A stretch of DNA of 64,000 nucleotides, taken from Bretschneidera sinensis. Lineage: Eukaryota; Streptophyta; Magnoliopsida; Brassicales; Akaniaceae. The position numbers and the translations under genes were made by a program. Positions 45,323 through 56,162 of the stretch are shown here, in pieces. Under the pieces are notes generated by a model. The model ran no database searches and was not told the DNA's origin. It saw only the letters and a list, made by a program, of their open reading frames with translations. Each line of letters begins with the position of its first letter. The stretch's first letter is position 1. The stretch covers positions 107,412,036 through 107,476,035 of the forward strand of contig CM043699.1 of assembly GCA_023935145.1 (NCBI GenBank), written 5' to 3'.

Positions 45323-46351
45323 ATGTGCCCTCACAAAGAATGGCTCAAGAATTTCAAGGAGATCAATGAAGGAAGGGTCTTCTTGAGGAATGACAATTCT
45401 TGCCAAGTAAGAGGGATTGGAGACATCCAATTGAGGATGTTTGATGGAGTCACAAGGCTGCTACTAAATGTAAGATATCTTCCAGATTTGAAGAGGAACT
45501 TGATCTCATTGGGGCAACTGGATTCCATGGGGTATACATGCAAATTAGAGGGAGGAAAGATCAAGGTGGCCAAGGGATCTTTGGTAGTAATCAAGGCAGC
45601 AAGAAACGATGGACTCTATGAGATGATCGGAGAAACAGAAACCAATGATCAAGCAGCAAGCTTGATGGCTGAGCTAGACAAGGCAGCCCTTTGGCACACT
45701 CGCTTGGGACACATGAGCGAAAAGGGCCTGCAAATTCTTAGCAAGGAAGGTCTACTTGGTGGTGACAAAGTAGAAAAACTGGATTTCTGTAAGAGCTGTG
45801 TTCTTGGGCAGCAACATTGGGTCAGCTTCAACACCAGAGTGCACAAGTCTAAGGGGATTCTTGACTACATTCATACGGACCTTTGGGGACCAGCAAGGAC
45901 ACTAACACAGGGAGGTAACATTTATTTTCTGTCTTTAATTGATGATTATTCAAGAAAAGTATGGGTTTATTTGGTTAAGAATAAATTAGATGCCTTGAAT
46001 AAATTAGTGGTGTGGAAAGGGCTGGTTGAGACTCAAATGAGTAGAGTAGTTAAGGGGATAAAAACCGATAATGGCTTAGAAAATTTTAACTAAGAACTTG
46101 ATCAATTCTGTAGGTTAAATGGCATTCTAAGACATAGGACGGTTGTGGAAACTTCTCAGAAAAATGGAGTTGCTGAGTTGATGAATAAGACCCTTATGGA
46201 AAAGGTCAGGTGCATGTTAGATGGATCCGGGTTATCAAAATATTTTTGGCGAGAAGCTGTAGCTACAGCTGCATACTTGGTAAATAGATCATCCTCTAGG
46301 ATTGTGTCCCAAAAAGACTCCCATAGAGATGTGGAGTGGAAAACCCCCTGA
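45323..46351 (+). pseudogene. Copia protease end, GAG-pre-integrase and integrase core
   Basis: After the 7-bp duplication the reading resumes with CPHKEWLKNFKEINEGRV and LPDLKRNLISLGQL (protease end). The GAG-pre-integrase HHCC region is LWHTRLGHMSEKG with FCKSCVLGQQH. The integrase core has GILDYIHTDLWGP (first D), KTDNGLENF (second D) and ELMNKTLMEKVRCML (E). A TAA replaces a glutamine codon at 46,091, and a frame change occurs near 46,300. The catalytic triad is intact on paper, but the reading is not. Confidence 0.88.
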
Positions 46352-47762
46352 GTTGGACAACCTTAGGACTTTTGGGTGTGCTGCGTATGCACAACAAAAG
46401 GATGATAGACTTAGCCCAGGATCTAGAAAATGTGTGTTTCTAGGATATGGGGAAGGGGCTAAGGGATATAGGTTGTGGTCCTTAGAAAAAGAAGGATTAA
46501 AACTCATAATAAGTAGGGATGTTAATTTTAATGAATTGTTATTTCCCTACTTGGAGAAAACTAACCTTGCAGGGGCTAGTGAGCAAACCAGTTTGGTTCT
46601 TGTGGAGCATAGCATCAAGGAAGATTCAGTTTAGGTAGGGCAAGAAAAGCAAGAGGGTTCGGACCAGGTAGAGCCCTTGGATGAATGCCATGCTCAGGGC
46701 ACTCAAGAGGAAACTGAACTAGAAGAGGTTGATGCAGCAAGTCAGAAGGACTATCAGCTCACAAGAAACCGGAAAAGAAGGCTGGTCGGACCACCTTCAA
46801 GATATGGGTTTGCGGATGCTGCGGATGCAGCAACTCCTTGGACAAAAAGAGGGATAAGTGAACAAGGGACTTACATGGGCTGTAAGGATTCGCCAAGATT
46901 GAAGCTAGCTATAGAGGAAGAAATGGATTCTTTGAAGGAGAACAACTTCTGGGAATTGGTGAAAATTCTAGGAAAGCAGAAAGTTATGGAATGTAAGTGC
47001 ACTTACAAGATCAAAGAAGGGTACCCTCCAAGAGATGAAGTCCAGAACAAGGCTAGGCTGGTGGCGAATGGGTTCACAAGAAGAGAAGACATAGGTTTCA
47101 CAGAAACTTTCTCACCTGGACACAAGGTGGAGAAGATGGTGAGTATCCTCACCTATGTCATTGATGGGCTGTTGGTTTGGAACAACAGAAAGAGGATGGA
47201 AAGGTTTACATCTCAACTCAGTGAGGAGTTTGAGAGGAAGGATCTCAGCCTTACACAAAAGATTCTTGGGATAAGAATCATCCAGGAAAAGGAAAGAAAC
47301 AGGTTTATTGTTTCTCGGGTAATTGGTGTTTTCAGCAAATGTGTGAGTAATCTCGGAAAGAAGCATTGGCTTGGGATAAAGTTGTTGCTGAGGTTTTTGA
47401 AGGCTCAATGGCAGCCAATGGTAGCACTCATAACAACCGGAGTAGAATACATAGTGGCTATAGAAGCCATAAATGAGGCTATGGGGTGCAAAGGGTTGTT
47501 GGACGAGTGAAATGTCTTAAAAGAGCAGGTGGTGGTATCTTTGGATAACCAAAGTGTGGGGAACTTATGGAGGTATCCAGTGTTTCATGAGGGGACGAAG
47601 CATATGGATGTTCGGTATCATTACATTCTAGAAAATTGTACGAAAAGATGCATTCATGTTGACAAGAAGACCACAGAGAAAAGTCCTGCAGATTTAGGTA
47701 CCAAGTTTCTACCTCTAAGTAAGTTCAATCATTGCCTTGAATTACTTAGGATTGGAGTTGGT
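46302..47762 (+). pseudogene. Copia integrase C-terminus, RT and RNase H remnants with deletions
   Basis: The order is NLRTFGCAAYAQQKDDRLSP, then FLGYGEGAKGYRLW. RT starts at MDSLKENNFWELVK and runs KCTYKIKEGYPPRDE to FSPGHKVEK, then jumps to YVIDGLLVWNN. The palm core is missing at the same place as in the minus-strand array, and YVDD has become YVID. A further deletion after NRFIVSR removes ~60 residues that the array copies keep. The RNase H piece joins LLLRFLKAQ to VALITTGVEYIVAIEA, again as in the array. Stops at 46,633 and 47,508 break the frame. It ends in FNHCLELLRIGVG. Confidence 0.88.
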
Positions 47763-47848
47763 TAATTGGAAACTCAAGATGAGTTTGGATCCCGAAGCTT
47801 TCTGCACAATGGTTCAGGTTTTTTGAACACTTAGACAAAGGTAGAGAT

Positions 47849-48919
47849 TATTGTTATTTGTCTAAGGTTCAAACATGTCCAAACATGGTTTATGGTTGGT
47901 TAAACTCCAAACTAAATATGGAGTATCAAATTTCAGCAAGTCTAATGGCTGCACACATATGTGTGCATCAATTTAGAGCAAGGGAAGGCCATGCGCACTA
48001 ATGTGTGCACTTCTGCACACAATCAGGGAAGTGTGCGCATAGCACAGCATCATCAGCACCATGGCGCCCAAAACCAGCACCATGGCATCCAGAATGATGT
48101 GTTAAAGGATCGCATCAGCGCCATGGCACCCAGCACCAGCACTATGGTGTCCAAAATGGTGTGCTGAAGGATCAGACCAGCGTCATGGCGCCCAGAACCA
48201 GCACCATGGCGCCCAGAAGGTTTGCAAAGGTGCTCTGCCCAGCACCATGGCGCCCCCTGTTGAGCGCTTAGGCACCAGGAAAAGGGCTGCACACATGGAC
48301 AGCCTGTTTTAAGACCCTTTTAAGTGTGTAAGTGCAAGGATAAAATGCACAGCTTCACTTGGAGATGATTAAGGGCTAAGATCTAAGGGAGAACAAGATC
48401 AAAGGGTCAATAATGAAACTCAAGAATGTCCAAGAATTAAGAGGCTATAAAAGGGGTTCTAAAGGCCTCATTTCTACAATAATATACAACACACATACAA
48501 GAGAGATTTGTGACATTATGAGATCATTGTAAACACTTAGAGAGAATTGTGTAAGAGTGACAAACACAAGAGGGACTCTTTGTAGTAAGGCTGGGTGTAT
48601 AAGATAGAGAAGTCTAGAATAGTGAGAGGACATTGTTAGTTCTCATCTTATTCCTTCTCTTCTTGTTTCTTCAAGAACTTAGATTCTTGAAGGGGATTGC
48701 TATAACTTTGTAAGAACCATTGAGATAATGCAGAGAGTTCGGAGGAACTCATGGGGACATAGGCACATTGCCGAACCTCGGCAACAAATTGCTTGTCTTC
48801 TTTCTTTCTTTGATTTTCTGTTCTTGTGTTCGATTGCTGAAATTATTTCTACAAGTCATTCAAGACTTGGGTGTTTGGAAGATCACCACCTGGGGATCTT
48901 GTCAAGGTGATTTCCAACA
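47849..48919 (+). repeat. 3' LTR of the plus-strand copia element
   Basis: 1,071 bp, starting tattgttatttg (TG mutated to TA) and ending gatttccaaca. TATAAAAG is at 48,446-48,453. It has the same GC-rich accatggcgccc repeats (about 48,040-48,255) as the 5' LTR and keeps the ~40-bp end block lost there. The TGTAC duplication follows. Confidence 0.92.
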
Positions 48920-48924
48920 TGTAC

Positions 48925-49908
48925 AATAGGCCCAAAGTGCATCAACTAGTCTCAAAGACCAATCTTTACGATCCGAGTTGACTGTTTTTTCTAAAATTTG
49001 CTTAATTTCCCTGTTTGCAAGTTCTACCTGTCCACTTGTCTGGGGGTGGTAGGCAGTAGAGATCTTATACACCACCCCATATTTTTTCATTAAAGCTTCA
49101 AAAGAACGGTTGCAAAAATGCGTACCTCGGTCACTAATGATAGCACGTGGTGTACCAAATCAAGATAATACATTTCCTTTGAGAAATTTAATTACCGTCC
49201 TATTATCATTGCTCCTATAAGCTGTTGCCTCTACCCATTTTGGCACATAATCTATTGCCACAATAATATATTAATATCCAAAAGAATGAGGGAATGGTCC
49301 CATAAAATCAATGCCCCAACAATCAAAAATTTCAATCACTAAAATTGGGTTTAAGGGCATCATGTGACGATGGGACATAACTCCTAACTTTTGACACTTT
49401 TCACATAAGTGACAATAGATATTTGCATCCTTAAACAAGGTGGGCCAATAAAATCCACACTGCAGAATTTTTGCAGCAGTTTTCTTCATTGAAAAGTGGC
49501 CCCCACAAGCTTGGGAGTGACAAAATTCCAAGACGTTGGCAATCTCTTCATTAGGGATGCAACACTTTAAAATTTGGTCAGGGCAGTATTTGAAAAGAAA
49601 AGGTTCATCCCAATAGAAATTACGTACCTCAGTCATGAACTTCCTCTTGTCTTTAGCGCTCTAATCCACTGGTATCTCACCTGCAGCCAAATAATTCACA
49701 ATATGAGCAAACCATGGTAGAGAGGTAATAGAAAGTAAATGCTCATCGGGAAAATCATCCCTGATTGGCAGGTGGTCAAAGGTGTCCTCAAATGTAAGAC
49801 TCGAAAGATGGTCAGCCACTACATCCTCTACTCATTTCTTATCTTTGATGGTGATGTCAAATTCCTGCAAAAGTAAAATCCATCGTATTAGTCGCGCCTT
49901 AGCATCCT
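48925..49908 (-). pseudogene. Athila-like RNase H end and integrase N-terminal half
   Basis: Read from 49,908 downwards: an ARLIRWILLLQEFDITIKDK segment (end of RNase H), a stop, then EDVVADHLS. The spacer leads to the integrase zinc region ACGGHFSMKKTAAKILQCGF with CHLCEKCQKLG (HHCC). The catalytic core has FDCWGIDFMGPFPHSFGY (first D), [10 protein letters not shown] (second D) and [17 protein letters not shown] (E). It stops at ALWAY, where the copia target duplication falls. In-frame stops lie near 49,835, 49,660, 49,271 and 49,160. The rest of pol, gag and the 5' LTR are absent; the sequence breaks into an intron-like segment at 49,909. Confidence 0.9.
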
Positions 49909-50036
49909 TCAGTTGTTATTGATTTATACCAATTTTAGTAAATTGGATCACTAAGCTTTGCATCAAATTTCACAATTAATTTGTTCGCAAAATAAACTAA
50001 GAGATTTTTCTTTGTTTTCCCCCGTTTACTTAGTAG
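49909..50036 (+). repeat. Segment near-identical to an intron piece at 57,447-57,590
   Basis: ttgttattgatttatacc, then ggatcactaagctttgcatc and aaatttcacaatt match the copy at 57,447 more closely than the copy at 56,610, which reads gggtcactaatcttggtatc. It is wedged between Athila-like pol and a satellite monomer. No coding content. Confidence 0.85.
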
Positions 50037-50373
50037 TAAATTTTCAAAGGAAATAACCATCGTAACTGTTTTAGCGAAAATGCACAAAAAAGTGAGCAAC
50101 CTTCGAAAATGATTAATTTCTTTCAAATATTGATTTTTTTTTACCATCCCAATTTTCATTGGCACCAAAGCGTATTTCACTTAGATCATGTTAAATTTCA
50201 CTTTCGAAGTCACTAGCCATAAAAAAATAGGATAAAAATACTTTTCAAATTGAAGGAAAAAAAGGGAGAGAATTCTATTAACATGAGCAAAACTTCTTAA
50301 GGGTATAATTTGGCCAACATGGATCCGTTTTGGGAAATAATCCTTTTGGTTTTGATGTCACTTTTTGAAACTA
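50037..50373 (+). repeat. Isolated satellite monomer
   Basis: It carries tttcaaaggaaataaccatc, gcgaaaatgcacaaaaaag, catgttaaatttcactttcg, attaacatgagcaaaacttc and ccgttttgggaaataatcc in the order of the array at 32,081-37,394 and on the same strand. It lies 12.6 kb beyond the array end. Confidence 0.92.
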
Positions 50374-51597
50374 AACATGCAGAGGCAAAACAGTTTATAG
50401 CATCCAACAGCTATATCTATCCAACAATTAATCACTCAACAAGCATATGAGCAATTTAATCACCCAACGTGCATATAACCAACCGTCTCCACTGCTGATA
50501 GTTCTAGCAAACTTCGAGTTTTCATGAAACTCTAATTTTTTTTTATTGATTATGAATTTTAACTATGAAAAATCATGTAAAATCCTAATCTAGATAACAT
50601 ATTATTATACAAAACAATCCTAAAATATTTTTATAGATGGGATGTTACTTTATTTAATTTATTTATATGCAAGAAGCCCTAATTTATATGTCGTACGAAA
50701 ATTGAATGCAAACCCAAAGCATATCTCTATATTATGTGCATAATTAAAATTATTCAAGGAGGTTTAAAATAATCAATCATCATATTTGTAATAATTTAAA
50801 TTGTTATAGAAAATAAATTACGTTTTTGTGATTCGGTCTCTCCTCCATGTGTGGCAGAGAGATTGACGTAGATGAAATAATCTAAGAACAAGTGAATTTC
50901 TATGTGTGGAGTGGATTGCCTTCAAATTATTGTTGTTGCACGTTGATGGATGTACGTAGAAAAACTGAGTTTGAATTAAGAATTAGTGTAGGAAAAAAAA
51001 TTTGGTTTGGTGTTTGGTTGAGGCTAAGGTTTATGAAAAAATATTTTGTGTTGAGATGTTGCAAGATTTTGAAAGAGAATTAGGGTTTTTAGGAGAAGGC
51101 AAATTGTTGAGACTTTTAGAGATCTCTTGATTTTAGAAAACTATAACTCTCAGTTTTTGTTTGTGTCATTTTGATGTCTATGGAGGGGTTATATATAGAA
51201 ATAGGTTGGCCTAGGTGCAAGTCGTTGCTCAGGAGTAGAAAAACTAGTTATTCACGAAGTAAGACTGCTTCTCACCCTAGGACATGTACAAAAACATAAA
51301 AAATATCAAATTGAGAAATTTGAGAGTCGGTGTGCCCAACTAGGTCTCAGATTTGAATGACTGGACCATGGACCCAATCGATTGACTGGGTTATGCCTCT
51401 TGTGACCTGGTTTTGTTTTCTACGCTTTTGTTCATTTAGGTCCATTTTTTTTGCTTGTTTTTTTGGTGCATTTTGAAGCTATTAGAATCAATTCTTTTTC
51501 AAATTTATTTATTCATCTATTTTTAACTTTCTGATACAAATTTTCATCATCGAGCTCCACACGTGGTTCATTTTAATATTTGAAACGAAATTAGATG
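50374..51597. other. No gene recognised
   Basis: AT-rich. A TATA-like gggttatatatagaaa lies near 51,190 and several purine runs are present, but no coding motif, LTR pair or RNA gene was found. The open reading at 50,892-51,083 has no motif. Confidence 0.45.
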
Positions 51598-51605
51598 TAT
51601 ATACA
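51598..51605 (+). repeat. 8-bp target duplication TATATACA, left copy
   Basis: Repeated exactly at 54,747-54,754, just outside the right TIR. An 8-bp duplication is the hAT superfamily signature. Confidence 0.9.
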
Positions 51606-51880
51606 TAGGGGTGACAATTTTGGATACGATACGTGAACCCGACACGACACGACACGAAATAAAGCGTGTTAGTGTTGAGTATAATCGAGTTCGTGTCGTA
51701 ATCGTGTCGACAAGATTATGACACAGAATAATCGTGTCGTGCCGCGGGTTAACCCACTAACCCGAAATGACATGATTATGACACGATTAAATTCACGGGT
51801 TTGATGAATCGTGTTGGACCCGACCTGATTATATATATATTACATGAACCCATTTAAAATCTATTACATCAAAAAAATTA

Positions 51881-51881
<1 letters not shown>

Positions 51882-51935
<54 letters not shown>
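51882..51935. repeat. (TA)n microsatellite
   Basis: 27 uninterrupted TA units inside the left part of the hAT element. Likely highly length-polymorphic. Confidence 0.95.
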
Positions 51936-51938
<3 letters not shown>

Positions 51939-53828
51939 GAACCCTAATGCGTAATTTTACAAACACAAAGTTACATGCCGGTCTGCCTTCTGTCTCGCCT
52001 CTTCCTTTCTCTCTCGATCGCACTGTCGCTAGCCATGCCGCCACACCGGTCGACAGCCACGCCACTCTAGTGCGCCTCTCCCTTCTCCCCTTCTCTCTCG
52101 ATCTGTCGCCAACCACGCCACCGCACCGGTTCAGTCGCCTCTCCTCTTTCCCCTCTTTCGACCTGTTGCTACACCGCACCAGCCACCAGTATAGATCAAG
52201 TAAGAGATCTGCCCTCTCCCACTCCCGTTTATGTATATCTTTGGATTTTATTGAACTGTAAGGAGGTATTGAACTGCAAGGAGTTACGGTTTGCTGCTGA
52301 TGTATGAAACCATATGTGTCATGTGGGCGTTACAGAAATGGTTTCTGTGATGATCGTTGTCGAAATCTGACTCTAAACTTTATCAATAGTGGTATAGCCG
52401 CCTCAATTTTGAGACAACAGAAACATAAATACTCAAGTCAGGCCAAGTGCTATTCTGCTAATATGTACTTTTCTTTTCTTATGTTTCACCTGATTTTGTT
52501 ATTAATTACACCCTTTATGACTTAATTTACAAGAATCAAATACTCTTAACATTGTAAGCAATAGCATTTAGTTAAGTGGTTTTTGTTATAAATCTAAGTA
52601 CTTGTGTGCTTTTCTTGAGTAGTTAAGGAGTTATTGAACTCTAAGGAGTTATGGTTTGCTTTTCTTGGATAATTTTGACTGAATAATCATGTTTTGCCAT
52701 CTGAAAATGTGTGATCTCGTTCTTTTGTGGCTAATTTGGATTTCTTTGATAATTTGGATATTATTCTTGGGATGATAGAATTTTATGATTTAGGCTGTTT
52801 CTTGGCTGTTCTTAATTGAATGATTGAATTTCCTCTTGTTGAAACCTGTACGAAAAAGATAAAAAAAAAAGAGGAAAATGACTTTGGCTACGTTTGGCTT
52901 GTTTTTAAAGCTGGCTTTAATCACAGAGATTAAATCAAGGCTTTTTTCCTCTTCATTTTGTCTTTACATCATCCGATTAATTTAAGCTACTTTGATTAAA
53001 TCCAACTTTAAAAACTAACCAAACCTGGCCTTTATGCTACAATTACAGTAGGCAGAGAAATCAACTTACAGCTGCTAGAGAATGATTTTTCTGCAGATTT
53101 GTAGCTGCAGTGACTGCAAAGATTTCAACTGCAAGAGGATGATTTTTTGTAGATTTGTTGCTGTAAATATAGTGCATTAACTGCTAGCTACTGTGTTATT
53201 ACTGATTTGTTTTCTGCAGATTTAGTGCAACAGCTAGGTGTAATACAATCTATCTAAGAATTAAAAATAAAACACTTGTATAATTGTAACATACAAAGGC
53301 GCCGTTAGGTTAGGATTGAATTGGCATTATGACACCTTGACATGAGATTGGCAAGGTTGCTTTCAAGTACTTTATTGTTTACTTCTGCATATACTTCTTA
53401 TAATTGCTTTTTCATTGAATATTTTTTTATTGATAATATCTTCCAACTTTTCAATGATAAAACACTTCATATTAGCTACACAATCATAATTTGAAAGCCT
53501 TGACATAAAACGTACAAACACTAGGCAAACTCTTCTAACCAGTACAGATAAGTTTGATTCTTGAATAATTTATTTGTAAGACTTTTAATTGTTAGATGAG
53601 TAAACTATGGTGAATAGACTCACTTTGTGATTGTTTTAATTTTAATGTGATGTAATTTGTTATTGACTTTATGATTTTATTATTTCTTATGTTTGGCTAT
53701 ATGTGTTTGTTTTTGATATCTTATTATATTTTTTATTTTTTATTTTTCATTTTGAATTGAATGGAGACAATAATAAGTTTTAAAAACCCAACTCTAAATC
53801 TCTAATGTGTTGCTTTACATGTAGATCG

Positions 53829-54147
53829 ATGGGGGATAAAGATGACATTATTATTGAGGCTTGTGACAGCATGAATGTGCTTAATGAAGAAGATGATGAT
53901 GCAGTTGAGTTAGAGGAAGTAGCTGCTGCTATAGAATCTAAGAAAAAAATGGAAAAGCGTAAAAGAAAACTTACCTCACTAGTCTGAAAGTTTTTTTGAC
54001 ATGCTTCCACTTGGAGATGATAAGAAAAAGAGATGCAAGTGCAAGAGGTGTGGAATAACATACGTTGCTGATGGTAACTTTGAAACTGCTAATATGAAAC
54101 GCCATTTGAGAAATGGCTGCAAAAGCGATGGAAGAGCTTACTACTGA
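53829..54147 (+). pseudogene. BED zinc-finger protein remnant of the hAT element
   Basis: The reading starts MGDKDDIIIEACDSMNVLNE, followed by an acidic run and a basic stretch (KKKMEKRKRKLTSLV). A TGA at about 53,985 replaces what is normally a tryptophan codon in the V-W-x-F-F start of a BED domain. One extra T in the following T run shifts the frame. In the shifted frame the zinc-binding part is RCKCKRCGITYVADGNFETA and MKRHLRNGC, giving the C-x2-C...H-x4-C spacing of a plant BED finger. BED fingers bind transposon ends; here the catalytic part is absent and the reading is doubly broken. Confidence 0.75.
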
Positions 54148-54754
54148 TGTAATGGATATGAATATGAATGAGAATGAATCATTTGCACCTCCATCTGAGG
54201 GTTCTGATGCTAATTTGGTTGGCTAATATTGTAATATTATGTACTTGTAATTGGATGGCTTATGATTTATGGTGTTTTTGTTTTTTTGCTTATAGTTGAT
54301 ATGGATGATAATTGATAAAATAATGTTTATGCTATTAATTAGACTTTTTAATGTGTATTTGGATTATGAATATGTTGAAATTTGGATTATGAATAATTAG
54401 ATGATAAATTATATTTGCTTATGTAATAAACATGTTATGGCGAGTCGGGTCGTGTCGTGTCGAAATTTGGATTATGAAAAATTAGACGTGTCGTGTTAGG
54501 TTTAACACGACCCGTTTATTAAACGGGTTAAGCGTGTCGTGTTGTCGTGTCGTGTCTAACATGATCAATTTATTAAACGGGTTAAGTGTGTCATGTTGTG
54601 TTACACGTTTAATAAACAAGTCGTGTTCATGTTGGGTTTTCTTGACACGATTAATAATCGTGTCGTGTTCGTGTCGACCTATTTAGTGTTACACTTAACT
54701 TCGATACGACACGAACACGACTCGTCAACCCGAATTGCCACCTCTATATATACA

Positions 54755-55730
54755 TGGTCTTAATTTGGGGTCCACTATTGATGGTCTTTAATCTTTAATC
54801 TTATCTCTTTTTGACAGTGTTTGCTAGAGCCCAAACTATTTAATCTTGAAAGCAACCAGCCAATATTAATTTTCAACGATCATTGATTTAATAACCCATG
54901 AATCAATTTGACTTTATTTAAATTCATATTCAGTCAACCCATGTTTTAATCTAATGGGCCTAATAATATTTAATGGTCAATGGTTTTGTTTAATTTTGAC
55001 TCTAGTTCATGATCCATTAATTAAAATAATTAGATGGCATAAAAGCCTATTTAACTATTCTACCGTTTAACCTACTTTTAAGACGGCCTAAATTGGATTT
55101 AATTTGACCCGAAATTTTTTGTATCTAATTTCGGTGTAAATAATAACAAAAAGAAAACAAGTTCTCAAAGAGTCAAATTCGTAGAATTTATTCTTGAATT
55201 TTTTTTGATACATGCAATGAGATGGTTTGTATGTATATATGTATTAATTGGGTCAAAGGTTTGCTATTATTTTAAGCATGATAATATTTTTAAAAAAATA
55301 TTTTACTATTCAATTGTTTAAAATTTTTAAAAATTATTTCACCCTTCATCTTGAATCATATAAGAGATTAAGATAAAAAGTAAAAAAAAAATAGTTTTGA
55401 AATGTTTTTTAAAAGAATTTACGAAATAAATTTTGTTTTTTTAATCATAAACTATGTCAAACACAGTTAAAAAATAATCTATAAAAAATTAAAACTAAAA
55501 AATAGATTTTTAAAAAATTAATTTGTGTTAAAAATACTTTGAAAGTTATTTAAAACAATTTTAATTGTCTTACCAAAATCTATTTAAAAAAACGAAACTT
55601 TATTAGGCCAAAATGTATTAAAAATAACGATGTTTTCTTAGCATATATATATATATTTTTTACTCTTTTATTTATTTATTTATTTATTTATTTCTGGTCT
55701 TTGCTCTGAGAGGGGAGTATGTATAAAGAA
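54755..55730. other. No gene recognised; AT-rich
   Basis: Very AT-rich, with a (TTTA)n run at about 55,666-55,692. No coding motif or repeat pair was seen. Confidence 0.5.
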
Positions 55731-56162
55731 ATGCTATTTAGCCACAGAAACCAACTTTCTTTAATCAAGAAACGCTAGGCAATGGAGAGAATTGAGAAAG
55801 AGAAAACAGGAGCACAACTGGAGCGAGGATGATCTGGTGGCAGCAGGAGACACGGAAGCAGCCATCTCTTTTCTCGAAAGGTTTCGAAACTCGAGACCCA
55901 GTTGTACACCTCCTCGGACACGGTGGTCGGTCTCCAATTAGATTCCGCTGTCAGCGAATTGGCCAAACTGCATTCCTCTAATGGCTTCTCTCTTAAATCC
56001 GAGGGGTTACTCTCTCGCGCTTCTCTCTTCAGGCAACACGCTCTTCAGTTTCCCTCTTCTGGGTATTTTCTACTTTCTCTTCTTTTCTCTTTTTTCTTTC
56101 TTTTCTTGCTGAGAAAATGCTAGAAAATTAAAGAAAAATTTTCTTGGGTTTTGAATTAAAGT
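55731..56162 (+). repeat. Tandem unit 1 carrying an exon
   Basis: Starts aagaaatgctatttagccac and ends ttcttgggttttgaattaaa. The next unit (56,163-56,477) repeats the start, the beginning of the exon, the donor region and the end, but lacks ~170 bp of exon. Confidence 0.88.
55775..56070 (+). pseudogene. N-terminal exon fragment of a plant helical (TPR-like) protein
   Basis: Two frames together give HNWSEDDLVAAGDTEAAISF then, after a one-base loss near 55,875, SKLETQLYTSSDTVVGLQLD, SAVSELAKLHSSNGFSLKSE and SRASLFRQHALQFPSSG, ending at a donor-like gtattt. The helical, Ala/Leu-rich, E/S-L-A-K-L-style pattern resembles the first exon of plant TPR-like proteins, but I am not certain of the family. 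The only ATG in reach (55,775) is out of frame with HNWSEDD, so there is a second break near the start. It is probably a pseudogene exon. Confidence 0.45.

Larger units (their letters stand above)
43125..48919 (+). mobile_element. Ty1/copia element inserted in Athila-like integrase
   Basis: LTRs lie at 43,125-44,156 and 47,849-48,919. The initiator-Met primer site is at 44,158, a purine tract (aaggtagagat) precedes the 3' LTR, and a perfect 5-bp TGTAC duplication flanks it. Its coding region is of the same family as the minus-strand array at 21,854-32,080 and shares its RT and RNase H deletions. Its U3 differs from theirs. Confidence 0.93.
51606..54746 (+). mobile_element. hAT-type DNA transposon (3.1 kb, non-autonomous)
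   Basis: The terminal inverted repeats TAGGGGTGACAATTTTGG and TAGAGGTGGCAATTCGGG (right end read inward) have the hAT form. Perfect 8-bp duplications flank them. Inside both ends are arrays of cgacacgac / gtcgtgtcgt subterminal motifs, likely transposase-binding sites. The only coding remnant is a BED zinc-finger piece (53,829-54,147). No hAT catalytic or dimerisation region was seen, so a relative must have moved it. Confidence 0.92.

Noticed and set aside
51829..52261. Opposing open readings (Arg-rich on minus, Ser/Pro-rich on plus)
   Set aside because: They cross the TA microsatellite and the probable leader of the hAT element; no motif on either strand.
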